Below are positions 24,263-33,217 of a DNA stretch of 43,176 nucleotides, one piece after another. Each line of letters starts with the position of its first letter. Within the stretch, counting starts at the first letter, position 1. The position numbers were made by a program, and so were the translations under genes. The notes under the pieces are model-generated. The model was given only the letters and a program-made list of their open reading frames with translations, was not told where the DNA came from and searched no databases. The stretch spans positions 1 to 43,176 of the forward strand of contig NZ_LQIK01000011.1 of NCBI RefSeq assembly GCF_001499855.1. Direction: 5' to 3'. This stretch comes from Mycobacterium sp. GA-0227b. GTDB taxonomy: Bacteria; Actinomycetota; Actinomycetes; Mycobacteriales; Mycobacteriaceae.

Positions 24263-25074
24263 TGGGTCGATCCGCGGGATCACCCGACATTGCCCACTCG
24301 ATCGCCCGGGCGAAACCATCGGGAATGCCGACTCGACGAAGGTCCGGCACTGGTTCGCGGGTGATCCTAAGAAATTGAGCGACGACCTGCTCACCGCTTT
24401 GGCGCTCGAACGCCGTGTGACCGGTCAGCGCACAAAAAACGTCGCCCCTAGTCCGTACAGGTCGGAGGCTACGGTCGGACTCTGGCCTGCAAGGATCTCA
24501 GGGGCTGTGAAAGCGGGCGTTCCGATGACATTCCCCGTGTCGGTCTGAAAGGCTCCCGCGATACGGGCGATACCGAAGTCGGTAAGGGCAGGTTCGCCGT
24601 ATTCGGTGAGCAGGATGTTTGCTGGCTTGACGTCGCGGTGCACAACGTCGGACCGATGGGCCGTCTCCAGCGCCCCCGCAACCTTCACGCCCACGCGAAG
24701 TGATTCTCTCCAACTGAGAGGACCATGGGTGCGAATTCTCATGTCGAGCGAGCCGTACCGATGAAACTGCATCACGATAAATGGCCGCCCGGCGGCGATG
24801 GTGCCGACCTGCATGATGTTGACGACGTTCGAATGACCTGACAGCCTGCCCATGCACGTTGTTCACGCAGGAAACGATCGAGGGCTTCCTCATCTAAGTC
24901 GGCGCTCAACACCTTCACCGCGACGGTCCGCTCCAATGAGGGCTGCAGACAGCGGTAGACCACCCCAAAACCGCCGCGCCCGATCTCCTCCAGTTCCTCG
25001 AAGCCGAGGGCAGCGAATTCGGCGGCTACGTCACCGAGTAGATCGGGTTTATTCCGCTGCGAGTTATCGGCCAT
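24263..25074 (-). pseudogene. PknK-like Ser/Thr protein kinase, truncated and frameshifted
   Basis: The kinase domain of a PknK-type protein. ATG 25074 opens MADNSQRNKPDLLGDVAAEF, then FEELEEIGRGGFGVVYRCLQ (P-loop) and VAVKVL (catalytic Lys). Near 24853 a missing base breaks LREQRA|MGRLSGH. The next frame holds VVHRDVKPANILLTEYG, TDFGIARIAG and GTPAFTAPEI (activation loop). At about 24435 a run of six T, where seven are needed, ends the frame at GLGATFF. One base on, it continues CALTGHTAFERQSGEQVVAQ and IEWAMSGDPADRP, then stops abruptly at the junction with the WS/DGAT fragment. The large C-terminal part of PknK (ATPase/MalT-like region) is gone. Two single-base deletions and a truncation make it non-functional. 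Confidence 0.88.
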
Positions 25075-25400
25075 CATGTGCCTCGATCCACGCGCCACGC
25101 GAATGGCTACCAGCGACGGCGAACCGGCGGCCTTCACTCGAAAGCCACGTTGCGCGCAAGGCAATCCTATGCCAAGGCCGTCCTTGCTGACCCCATGATG
25201 GGGTGGCAAACTCTCGGCGGCAGCGTCACCAGCGGCAGTTTCCCTGCCTGGCGACACCGGATCCATCGCCCTAGTCTCGAGTCTAGTCTAAGTAACTCGC
25301 GTGGCTTCGTGTCTGCGGTGGATGAGCGCTGTTGTATGCTACTCGCCCCGCGGAGGCGCAGCATGAAATGAAGCGCCGCCGATACGCGAAGGATCGGGCG
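25075..25400. other. Intergenic region between divergent kinase remnant and epoxide hydrolase
   Basis: About 325 bp without a supported gene. An open minus-strand extension upstream of the kinase start has no family similarity. No class A or class B operator is visible. A probable ribosome site AAGGA for the epoxide hydrolase lies near 25389-25393. Confidence 0.5.
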
Positions 25401-26306
25401 ATGACTGAACCCCGCTGGATCGACGTGCATGCCCCAGAGGTGGAGCTTAAGGCCCTGACCTGGGGACCGTCTGATGCCCCGATTGCGTTGTGCCTGCACG
25501 GATTCCCCGACACCGCCTACGGCTGGCGCAAAATTGCCCCTCGACTGGCCCAGTCGGGCTGGCGGGTGGTGGCGCCGTTCATGCGGGGCTACGCGCCGTC
25601 ATCGATTCCTTCCGACGGCAGTTATCACGTCGGGGCGCTGATGGACGATGCGCTACGGGCGCGTCTGGCGGGCGGTGGCACCGACCGCGATGTAGTGATT
25701 GGCCACGACTGGGGAGGGTTCACGGCAACCGGCTTGGCCGCCATGCCGCACAGTCCATTCGCCAAGGCGGTGATCATGTCGGTGCCGCTGCGGGCGGCGT
25801 TTCGTCCGCTGGGGCGCGTCGCGGACCCGGGCAGGCTGCTTCGTGACCTTCCACGTCAATTGTTGCGCGTGTGGTACAGCATGTACTTCCAATTGCCTTG
25901 GCTGCCATATCGTTCAGGCTCGTGGATGGTGCCGCTGCTGTGGCGGCGCTGGTCACCGGACTTTGACGCCGAGGAGGATTTGCGCCATGTCGATGCCGCG
26001 ATCGGGCAGCCGGAGAACTGGCGCGCGGCATTGGGGCCGTACCGGGCGACGCTGCGCAACACGCGGCCACCCGCACGCTACGCTGAGCTGCACCGGCATT
26101 GGACCTCGGCGCCAAAGCTACCGACCCTGTATTTGCACGGCCATGACGACGGCGCTGCCATACCGACTGTTGCGCACTGGAACGAGAAAGTGCTTCCGGC
26201 CGGCAGCGATGTGGCCGTCCTCGAGAAGGCCGGTCATTTCCTGCAGCTCGACCAGCCGGAAACGGTTGCCGAGCTGATACTGCGATTCATCGGCTCGGCC
26301 GACTAG
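25401..26306 (+). CDS. Alpha/beta hydrolase of the epoxide hydrolase group
   Basis: A 301-residue alpha/beta hydrolase. HGFP at residues 33-36 is the HGxP oxyanion motif of epoxide hydrolases. The nucleophile Asp103 lies in VVIGHDWGGFTATGLA, and the C-terminal His in LEKAGHFLQLDQPE. An Asp nucleophile rather than Ser indicates epoxide hydrolysis (or dehalogenation) through a covalent ester, giving a diol. The lid region is rich in aromatic residues (VWYSMYFQLPWLPY). The start is ATG 25401, with GAAGGA 7-8 nt upstream. It is followed by a terminator-like hairpin, so it is probably monocistronic, and no cluster operator is seen before it. Confidence 0.88.
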   Translation: MTEPRWIDVHAPEVELKALTWGPSDAPIALCLHGFPDTAYGWRKIAPRLAQSGWRVVAPFMRGYAPSSIPSDGSYHVGALMDDALRARLAGGGTDRDVVIGHDWGGFTATGLAAMPHSPFAKAVIMSVPLRAAFRPLGRVADPGRLLRDLPRQLLRVWYSMYFQLPWLPYRSGSWMVPLLWRRWSPDFDAEEDLRHVDAAIGQPENWRAALGPYRATLRNTRPPARYAELHRHWTSAPKLPTLYLHGHDDGAAIPTVAHWNEKVLPAGSDVAVLEKAGHFLQLDQPETVAELILRFIGSAD

Positions 26307-26310
26307 GCCC

Positions 26311-26333
26311 GGCACTACAAACCCCGTAGTGCC
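26311..26333 (+). terminator. Hairpin after the epoxide hydrolase gene
   Basis: GGCACTAC, loop AAACCCC, GTAGTGCC: a perfect 8-bp stem starting 4 nt after the stop codon at 26304-26306, without a U-tract. It separates this gene from the class B site at 26351. Confidence 0.6.
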
Positions 26334-26344
26334 CGATGGGTGGG

Positions 26345-26362
26345 TACTGGTCGAACGTTCGA
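26345..26362 (+). promoter_or_regulatory. Class B operator site B1 (amidohydrolase gene)
   Basis: The perfect 12-bp palindrome TCGAACGTTCGA at 26351-26362, about 70 bp upstream of the amidohydrolase start. A weak -10-like TACTGG (26345-26350) precedes it directly, as in the class A layout, but no good -35 is seen. Confidence 0.6.
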
Positions 26363-26431
26363 TGTGTTAGCGTTGTCACATGGGGCTCTGCGTATTGCGA
26401 TCCTCAGCCGTTGAGTTAGGAGGGAGCAACA

Positions 26432-28195
26432 ATGCTCGACGTCGTGATCAAGGGCGGAACAGTGGTCGACGGCTGCGGAGGGCGTCCACGCACCGCCGAC
26501 ATCGGTATACAGGGCGGTCGGATCGCAGAAATCGGCAAGCTCACCGAGGCGGCACACCGGGTGATCGACGCCGAGGGAGCCGTCGTGACACCGGGGTGGG
26601 TTGACTCCCACACACACTACGACGGGCAAGTCACCTGGGACGATGCGCTCGAGGGCTCTGCCGCCAACGGCGTCACAACCGTCGTGATGGGCAATTGCGG
26701 CGTCGGTTTTGCCCCCGTCCCCGAGGGCGGCGAAGTGGCGCTCATCGACCTGATGGAGGGTGTCGAGGACATCCCCGGAACCGCATTATTCGAGGGGATG
26801 CCATGGGGGCAATGGGAGACCTTCCCCGAGTACCTCGAGTTTCTCGACGGCCGTCGCTGGACTAGCGACGTCACCGCGCAGATCGCGCATGGTCCAATGC
26901 GCTTTTATGTCATGCGTGATCGAGCGGTCTCCCGCGAGGCGGCCACCGCGGACGAGATCGCACAGATGGCTCGCCTTGCCGAGCAGGCTGTGCGGGCCGG
27001 CGCGGCGGGGTTCTCCACATCGCGAATCATGGGACATCGCGCCATGTCCGGCGAGCCGGTGCCCGGGACATTCGCCCATGAAGACGAACTCTCGGCGATC
27101 GCCGCGGGGCTGCAGGCCGGTGGCGGCGCAGTGTTGCAAGCTATTCCAGCCGGAGGAATCGGCGAAATCGGAGGGGGGCTCGAGCCCGAACATTCGTCGT
27201 TGTTGTCAGAGATAGAACTCTTCGCTCGGCTGTCGCAAAATCACGGGCTGCCCATTGTCTTCACGACCCTCCAGAACAACGATGCCCCGGGGCGGTGGCG
27301 CGAGGTGTTGGAGGCCGTAAGTACGGCGAACGCGAACGGGGCCCACCTGGCGCCGATGGTCGCCCCGCGCGGGGTGACAGTTCTGACAACACTGACCGGC
27401 TACCACCGCTTCATGCAACGCCCCACCTATATGAAGCTCGCAGAACTGCCTCACGGTCAACTTGTTGACGAGCTTCGCCGCAGCGATGTCAAGGCCGCAA
27501 TCCTTGCCGAGCCGGATGTTCCGAACCCAGACGCCGGTGCCATGGACAACATCATGACCGGCATATGGGAGGGTCTGCTGCCACTGACTTTCCCGATGGC
27601 CGATCCAGTGGACTACGAACCGCCACTAGACCAGTCACTGGCCGCTCTGGCGGCCCGGGAGAACCGCGACCCGATCGAATTCCTCTACGACTTTCTGCTG
27701 CAGGACGACGGCATGGCCGTCGCGATGCTACTGGGTGCCAACTATGTCGAAGGCAACCTTGAGGCCTGCCGGGAGATGCTGGCGGATCCCAACACCGTCA
27801 CCGGGTTGTCCGACGCGGGTGCACACGTGAACTTCATTTGCGACATGTCGAGTCCGACATTTACTCTCACTCACTGGGTGCGCGACAGGCAGCGCGGCGA
27901 GCGGTTGCCGATCGAGTTGGTTGTTGAGAAGTACACGCGTGTCCCCGCGCAGCTGTTCGGCTTATCCGACCGCGGCTCACTGGAAGTGGGAAAGCGAGCC
28001 GACGTCAACGTCATCGATCTCGACAATCTGCGAATCCACCGGCCTGTGCTGCGCCGCGACCTTCCGGCAGGGGGCTCTCGCTACCTGCAGTCATCCAGCG
28101 GCTATGTGGCTACCTTCGTGGCAGGTGAGCTGACGCGCGAAGACGATCGCGATACAGGTGCCCGGCCGGGCCGACTGGCCCGACCGGCTCGGTAG
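26432..28195 (+). CDS. N-acyl-D-amino-acid deacylase-like amidohydrolase
   Basis: A 587-residue metal-dependent amidohydrolase of the D-aminoacylase group. The first metal motif is GWVDSHTHYDGQVTWD (His60, His62). Further family blocks are VVMGNCGVGFAPVP, GFSTSRIMGHRAMSGEPVPG, GLSDAGAHVNFICDMSSPTF (Asp/His) and the end domain ADVNVIDLDNLRIHRP. Such enzymes hydrolyse an amide between an acyl group and an amino acid; many mycobacterial members are uncharacterised. The start is ATG 26432 with AGGAGGGAG about 7 nt upstream. It lies just downstream of class B site B1 and convergent with the esterase that ends at 28207. Inference: it might release the acid from an amide-conjugated substrate. Confidence 0.88.
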   Translation: MLDVVIKGGTVVDGCGGRPRTADIGIQGGRIAEIGKLTEAAHRVIDAEGAVVTPGWVDSHTHYDGQVTWDDALEGSAANGVTTVVMGNCGVGFAPVPEGGEVALIDLMEGVEDIPGTALFEGMPWGQWETFPEYLEFLDGRRWTSDVTAQIAHGPMRFYVMRDRAVSREAATADEIAQMARLAEQAVRAGAAGFSTSRIMGHRAMSGEPVPGTFAHEDELSAIAAGLQAGGGAVLQAIPAGGIGEIGGGLEPEHSSLLSEIELFARLSQNHGLPIVFTTLQNNDAPGRWREVLEAVSTANANGAHLAPMVAPRGVTVLTTLTGYHRFMQRPTYMKLAELPHGQLVDELRRSDVKAAILAEPDVPNPDAGAMDNIMTGIWEGLLPLTFPMADPVDYEPPLDQSLAALAARENRDPIEFLYDFLLQDDGMAVAMLLGANYVEGNLEACREMLADPNTVTGLSDAGAHVNFICDMSSPTFTLTHWVRDRQRGERLPIELVVEKYTRVPAQLFGLSDRGSLEVGKRADVNVIDLDNLRIHRPVLRRDLPAGGSRYLQSSSGYVATFVAGELTREDDRDTGARPGRLARPAR

Positions 28196-28206
28196 AACGA
28201 CTCGGG

Positions 28207-29127
28207 TTACCCGTTCAGCACCTGACGGATCTGGGCCAACGCCTCGGCGGCGCGGCGACCGGGCAGGAACATCCACACGTGCATAGCACCCTGGGTTTCG
28301 TACCAGCCGATGTCGAGTCCCTCGGCGATCGCGCGTTTATGGAAGTCCCGGGCATCGGGGTTGAGCACGTCATGTGTCCCGGTGAACACCGTCAGCCGCG
28401 GCAGTCCGGTCAGCGGTCCGGCACCCGGGCTGACCAAGGGCATGTCGAGGGGATCACCGCCGGCATAGCGAATTCCCGCGGCACGCAGGTGGTCGACGTT
28501 GAGCAACGGATCGATCTTGGCGACCGCCGGTACGTCGGGGTGGGGGAGTGCGATGTGCATCCACGGGCAGAGCAGCACAGCATCACTTGGCTGCGGTAGA
28601 TCGGCGTCGCGAATTGCATGACACAGGGCCAACGCCATCGCGCCGCCGGCCGAATCACCCATAAACGCAATCGAACTCGGGTCACGGTCTTCCAGCAGCC
28701 GGCGGTACACCTGCATAAGAAACGGGAAAACTTCGCGGTAGGTGTACTCGGGCGCGAGCGGGTAGATCGGCACAGTCATCGTGCGGCGCAGGATGTTGGC
28801 CAAGTCGGCGATCGCCGGCCAGTGGATATGCGGAAACAGGTCGCGTACGTAGGCACCGCCGTGCAGATACAGCAGGTGACCATTGAGCGGTCCCGGTTCC
28901 GCCCGGCGCGGGCTGACCTCGTACACCGGGCGACCGTCGAGATCCGAGCGCTCGACATGGATTTTCTTCAGCACCCGTTTGGACGGCCAGCCCGAGTAAG
29001 GCGGTCGTGGGTGCGCAGCCCAGCGCTCGAGCATCGCGGGATGCAAGACCCAGTGCCGCACCCCCGTGAAGCGGAGCAACCGCTGAGTGACGTTAGGCGC
29101 GAGCGTCCTACCCTCGATGTCCTCCAT
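28207..29127 (-). CDS. Alpha/beta hydrolase of the HSL (esterase/lipase) family
   Basis: A 306-residue serine esterase of the hormone-sensitive-lipase group. HGGAY at residues 89-93 is the oxyanion motif and GDSAGG at 157-162 carries nucleophile Ser159. The C-terminal part has VFTGTHDVLNPDARDF (acid) and YETQGAMHVWMFLPG (His). It would hydrolyse a short or medium ester, or a lactone. It is shorter than LipO and clearly different from it, so it is not the lipase missing from the FadD12 region. Its ATG at 29127 overlaps the stop of the upstream ligase (TGATG), so the two are translationally coupled and probably act in sequence on one ester-containing intermediate. Confidence 0.9.
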   Translation of the reverse strand: MEDIEGRTLAPNVTQRLLRFTGVRHWVLHPAMLERWAAHPRPPYSGWPSKRVLKKIHVERSDLDGRPVYEVSPRRAEPGPLNGHLLYLHGGAYVRDLFPHIHWPAIADLANILRRTMTVPIYPLAPEYTYREVFPFLMQVYRRLLEDRDPSSIAFMGDSAGGAMALALCHAIRDADLPQPSDAVLLCPWMHIALPHPDVPAVAKIDPLLNVDHLRAAGIRYAGGDPLDMPLVSPGAGPLTGLPRLTVFTGTHDVLNPDARDFHKRAIAEGLDIGWYETQGAMHVWMFLPGRRAAEALAQIRQVLNG

Positions 29128-30719
29128 CAGCGACAGTCGCGGCTGTGCGCCGGTTGATCGCGGTGGGTCCGCTCGAGTCCGGTCCGGGTCACCCGGTAAC
29201 CCTCTGCTTTCCTATCCCATGTCGTCGGACCGTTGCCGCGAGCTCTCAGCAGGTACTTCTGTACCCGCTGGGTCGGGGTCTTGGGTAGCTCATCGATGAC
29301 TTCGAAAAACCGCGGCACCATGAAGTACGTCATCCGATCTGTCAGGAACTTGAGCAATGCGGCAAAGTCCATCTCGGTGTGGCCGACCGGAACGACAAAC
29401 ACCTTCACCTCATCGTCACCGCCGTACTCGCCGGGCTGGGCTACGCATGCCACTTCGGAAACGCCGGGGTATGCGAGCACCTCGCGTTCAACTTCGCAAC
29501 TCGAGATGTTCTCGCCACGCCGACGCAGCACGTCCTTGTACCGGTCATGGAAGAAGTAGTGGCCGTCCTCATCGACGCGCAGCGCGTCGCCGGTGTGAAT
29601 CCAGCCGTTGCGTGCCGTTCGGATTGTGGCTTCCGGATCCCCCCAGTAGCCTTGGGACTGCACCCACCGTGCATCGGCGCGTGCGATCAACTCTCCGACC
29701 TCGCCTCTTGGCACTTGACAGTCCTGATCGTCGACGATGCGGACCTCGAATCCCAGCCGGGCTTGGCCGCAGCTTCCGGGCCGCGGTGGGGCCGATAAGG
29801 TGCTGACGAGCACTAGGTTGGCTTCCGTGGAGCCGTAGGCGGTACATAGTCCGTCGAGACCGAATCGCTCAACGAAGCAGGCAGGATCGGGCGGTAGTGG
29901 GGCGCACAACATGAACCGTATCGAATGCTCGCGTTCCGCTCCCGACCGAGGTTGCGACTGCAGGAACTGCGCCACCGTACCGGGCGCAATCGCGAAGGTA
30001 ACGCCGAGAGCTTGCGCTGTTGGCCAGTATTCGGTCAGTGCGGGCGCAGCGCGCACTGCGACCTTCCCGCCAACTCGCATCATCTGTACTGCCGGTGCGA
30101 ACGCGGACAGATGAAACCACGGCATGTCCGCGAGGAACACGTCGTCACAATTGAGTCCGCAACCATCGACGAGCCAGGCAGCAAGGTTGCACACGTAAGC
30201 GTGGGTGGTGATCGACGCCTTGGATGGGCCGGTGGTGCCTGAGGTCATAAGCAAGCAATGCGTGTCGGACGGCTTCGCCGGGGGGTCCAGTTCGTCGATG
30301 GAAGCCACGAGCTCACACAGTTCGGAGGGGTCCAACACCAGCTCGTGTTCGCTGTCGTTAAGTCGTTCAGCCACGTTTGCCTCGGCTACGATGACCTTCG
30401 GCCTGATCGTGTTGCATACGTCTGTGAGCAATTGGCCTTTGTAGGCAGGATTAACCGCGGCCATGATGCCGCCAAGAAGGGCCGTACCCCACCAGGCGCG
30501 CAGCCAGGCTCCGCCATTAGGCACGAGGAGCATCACTACATCTCCTCGACCGACACCTCGGGCGGCGAATGCCGTTGCGGCCCCGGATGCTTCCTTCAGA
30601 CAGCGTTGCCAAGTCCAGCGGGCGCCGTCTTCCAGGACAATGAAATCGCGATCAGGCCAAAGCGCCGCGCCACGGCGAAGCAGGGCATCGACAGTGGCAG
30701 GAATCTGGCCAGCGGTCAT
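29127..30719 (-). CDS. Acyl-CoA ligase (FadD type), esterase-coupled
   Basis: Class I adenylate-forming acyl-CoA ligase, 530 residues from ATG 30719. An in-frame GTG at 30746 would add 9 basic residues and cannot be excluded. Motifs: CLLMTSGTTGPSKASITTH (phosphate loop), DGLCTAYGSTEANLVL, WIHTGDALRVDEDGHYFFHD, DRYKDVLRRRGENISSCEVE and the C-terminal TPTQRVQKYLLR with the catalytic Lys. The acid substrate is unknown; the 'RGENIS' variant is common in carnitine/crotonobetaine-CoA-ligase-like proteins. It forms a two-gene operon with the HSL-type esterase. The upstream gap contains class B site B2, which is better placed for the divergent crotonase but could serve both. Confidence 0.9.
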   Translation of the reverse strand: MTAGQIPATVDALLRRGAALWPDRDFIVLEDGARWTWQRCLKEASGAATAFAARGVGRGDVVMLLVPNGGAWLRAWWGTALLGGIMAAVNPAYKGQLLTDVCNTIRPKVIVAEANVAERLNDSEHELVLDPSELCELVASIDELDPPAKPSDTHCLLMTSGTTGPSKASITTHAYVCNLAAWLVDGCGLNCDDVFLADMPWFHLSAFAPAVQMMRVGGKVAVRAAPALTEYWPTAQALGVTFAIAPGTVAQFLQSQPRSGAEREHSIRFMLCAPLPPDPACFVERFGLDGLCTAYGSTEANLVLVSTLSAPPRPGSCGQARLGFEVRIVDDQDCQVPRGEVGELIARADARWVQSQGYWGDPEATIRTARNGWIHTGDALRVDEDGHYFFHDRYKDVLRRRGENISSCEVEREVLAYPGVSEVACVAQPGEYGGDDEVKVFVVPVGHTEMDFAALLKFLTDRMTYFMVPRFFEVIDELPKTPTQRVQKYLLRARGNGPTTWDRKAEGYRVTRTGLERTHRDQPAHSRDCR

Positions 30720-30850
30720 TGCCCATGGCTTTCTACGTACGCGCACCGAGCCGGCTGTGTTCGACGGTCACGTGATCCATCAAAACTGACTCCCTCGCGC
30801 TATGAGCAGGCGGACAAGCGTGCGGTCGGGCCGCAATCACGGCGACAACG

Positions 30851-30892
30851 TTGCGGGTAGCCACCAACGAGCGCATAGTGATCGAACGTTCG
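30851..30892 (+). promoter_or_regulatory. Class B promoter-operator B2 (crotonase, divergent ligase)
   Basis: -35 TTGCGG (30851-30856), 17-nt spacer, -10 CATAGT (30874-30879), operator ATCGAACGTTCG (30881-30892). It has the same order and spacing as class A modules but the class B operator. It points to the crotonase at 31060. The rest of the 340-bp intergenic region 30720-31059 holds nothing else I recognise. Confidence 0.65.
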
Positions 30893-31059
30893 GGCGGCTA
30901 GCCTAGCTGTCGACGCAGGCTAGTTCAAGGCGGGCGGGCGGAACGAATCGCCCTCGACCTCGGTAGGGCGTCGTTCGCGCTCGACGGTTTTGAATCGACA
31001 GGAGCGCCCGCAATGCAGCCTGCGGCCGGCCGACTCAACCGAATGTGAGGAAAATTGTC

Positions 31060-31737
31060 ATGACAAACGGTGAAGCCGAACCGAACGTGCTCGTCGAACG
31101 CAACGGCGCCGCATTGTGGATCACGCTAAATCGTCCCGCGGCGCTGAATTCCGCGAATGCGGACATGCTGCGGACGGGAGATTCCAGCGGCGGCGACACG
31201 CTCACAGCTGCCAACCGAGCCATCCTGGCGATCAGGGAGATCGCCAAGCCGGTCGTGGCGGCAGTAAACGGGTTAGCTGCCGGTGTCGGCGTGTCACTCG
31301 CCGCAGCATGTGACGTGGGGGTGGCCGCGGAAGGCGCATACTTCCTTCTGGCCTTGACAAACATCGGGCTCATGCCGGATGGCGGCGCCACGGTGTTACT
31401 TCCTGCGGCAGTGGGCCGTGCGAGGGCCCTTCGCATGGCTTTGCTAACGGAGCGTATTGGCGCCACGGAAGCTGCCGAATGGGGCCTGGTAAGCCACGTC
31501 AGCAAAGCCGAGACATTTCAAACCGATGTCGACGGGTTGATCGACCGTTTGTCGGCCGGTCCGCCGCTGGCTTACGCAGAAACCAAGCGCGCCATCAACT
31601 CTGCGACGATCGACGACATCGCAGGCGCCATGGACCGCGAGACGGCGGGCCAGAAGCGACTGGTGCGAAGCCACGACTTCCGTGAAGGCGTTGCGGCGCT
31701 TAGAGAGAAACGGCCACCATCCTTCTTGGGGCGCTGA
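31060..31737 (+). CDS. Crotonase-family protein with internal deletion
   Basis: A 225-residue enoyl-CoA hydratase/isomerase, short for a family of about 255-270. After ITLNRPAALNSANADMLR the sequence jumps to TGDSSGGDTLTAANRAILAI, so about 35-40 residues are missing, in frame, including the strand that carries the first oxyanion-hole motif. The second one, VNGLAAGVGVSLA, is present. NIGLMPDGGATVLLP has the Asp typical of isomerases of the PaaG/enoyl-isomerase type. The start is ATG 31060, with GAGGAAAA upstream; a GTG at 31045 is possible. The reading frame is open, but loss of half of the oxyanion hole makes normal activity doubtful. Class B promoter B2 lies upstream. Confidence 0.8.
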   Translation: MTNGEAEPNVLVERNGAALWITLNRPAALNSANADMLRTGDSSGGDTLTAANRAILAIREIAKPVVAAVNGLAAGVGVSLAAACDVGVAAEGAYFLLALTNIGLMPDGGATVLLPAAVGRARALRMALLTERIGATEAAEWGLVSHVSKAETFQTDVDGLIDRLSAGPPLAYAETKRAINSATIDDIAGAMDRETAGQKRLVRSHDFREGVAALREKRPPSFLGR

Positions 31738-31828
31738 TCGTATCGCCAGCCTGTCCGGCGGGGATCACCCATGCGGACCGGCATCCGACTTTAAGGCTGT
31801 TCCGTCGACAGAAGTCTGATACCATAGC

Positions 31829-31846
31829 TAGATAATCGAACGTTCG
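31829..31846 (+). promoter_or_regulatory. Class B promoter-operator B3 (Rieske oxygenase operon)
   Basis: Operator ATCGAACGTTCG (31835-31846), directly preceded by the -10-like TAGATA (31829-31834). A possible -35 TCGACA lies at 31805-31810 with an 18-nt spacer. The start codon of the Rieske gene is at 31941. Confidence 0.65.
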
Positions 31847-31940
31847 CTCAGCTCTCTTGCGCGATTGGTGGGCCGGCCTGCTGGCCGTCGGTGCGGTCGC
31901 CGAAACCTACTCCAAGATACGAACTGAAGGAAGTGAAGCG

Positions 31941-32992
31941 ATGGGCACAGGAGCAAGAAACCGCAACGGGTTTCCAAGTTCCAAGTTTCCCGAGGGATGG
32001 TTCCCCGTGTCATGGAGCCACGACCTGGCGCCAGGTGACGTCAGGCGCCTAACCTATTTCGATCGTGAGCTGGTGCTCTGGCGTGGAGCCGGTGGCCAGG
32101 CTTACGTGCAAGATGCGTACTGCCTCCACCTCGGGGCGCACCGCGGCGTTGGTGGATGGGTCGTCGGCGACGATCTCGCATGCCCATGGCATGGCTGGGA
32201 ATGGCGGGGCGACGGGCACAACAGCCGAATCCCGTATTCCGCTGAAGGATGCAAGCCGAACCTGAAAATCCGCACCTATCCGGTGCGTGAATTCTGCGGC
32301 GCGATCGTCGTCTGGTATTCAGAGGACCCGGAGAAGCAACCGACCTGGGAGCCGCCGGTGATACCGGAGTACGGGCGCGCCGACTTCTTCGACATGCATC
32401 CGGGAGTTCCATCGTGCACCGCACGAAGACTCACGTTCAGATGCCGATCGAGAACGCCGTCGATCCCGCGCACATCGCTTACATCCACGGTGCCGGAGAG
32501 ATCCCGAAGCAGGTCAGCTTCCGTTCCGAGGGGCATTGGTTCCAATCGATCGTCTCGGTCGTCTACGGTGCCGGCAAGGAACGCACGGAGTTCACGCCTG
32601 ACGGTCCGGTCGAGGCTTTGGTCGAGATGAACACGTACGGCATCGGGCTCTCGCTCATCCGCTGGACCGAGCCGATTCCGACCATTCAGTTCACTGGCTT
32701 CACCACAGTGGACGGCGAGTACATCGACTACTACTTCGGTCAGTGTTCGCAGCAACCGGAAGGCGCCGACCGGACGAAGCCCGAAGGGCCCGGGGTCACA
32801 TTCATCAAGGTGCAGCAGACGGTCATTGAGCAAGACTTCCCTATCTGGGCGAACATGACCTACCTTCAACGCCCACACTTCGCTGCAGAAGAAGCCAAGG
32901 CTTACTCGGCGATGCGTCGTTGGGCTGCTCAGTTCTACCCGGCCGAGGACCACGACAAGATGATCGCCTTAGCCGGTCATTCACAGGATTAG
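31941..32992 (+). pseudogene. Rieske non-heme iron oxygenase alpha subunit, frameshifted
   Basis: The oxygenase component of a Rieske-type hydroxylase, about 350 codons. ATG 31941 opens MGTGARNRNGFPSSKFPEGW. The [2Fe-2S] ligands are Cys61-x-His63 and Cys81-x2-His84 (YCLHLGAHRGVGG and CPWHGWEW). Near 32410, after DFFDMHPGVP, a missing base shifts the frame; one base away it continues VHRTKTHVQMPIENAVDPAH and IAYIHGAGEIPKQ (the mononuclear iron Asp/His region), down to RRWAAQFYPAEDHDKMIAL. Both halves are otherwise perfect, so this single lesion is either a very recent mutation or a sequence error. The family resembles KshA-like and cholesterol-hydroxylating Rieske enzymes. No reductase gene is in the window. 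It is the first gene behind class B site B3. Confidence 0.88.
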
Positions 32993-33217
32993 CCGGTCGT
33001 CACAGGCTATGTCGTCTCATGCATCAACCACCCGCTGGAAGCCGTCCCCATGTGAAGCCCAGGCGACGTCGACCAGTGGCCGGTGTTGCCCTCCGACTTC
33101 GGCACACCGGCACCCGCCGATCGTTGTGCAACCACCAAAGTCATTCCGGCTCACCCGAACCGAACAAGTTCCGATGTGCCGAATGAACGGAATCGTGTCG
33201 AACCAGATCTTGCGCCG

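Noticed and set aside
24430..24440. Run of T in the kinase as a phase-variation tract
   Set aside because: Six bases is short, and the gene has a second frameshift and is truncated, so switching this run would not restore a product.
28207..29127. Esterase as the missing LipO of the FadD12 block
   Set aside because: It is of ordinary HSL type, about 306 residues, coupled to a different ligase and placed 4 kb away; LipO is longer and would lie between the FadD12-like and WS/DGAT genes.
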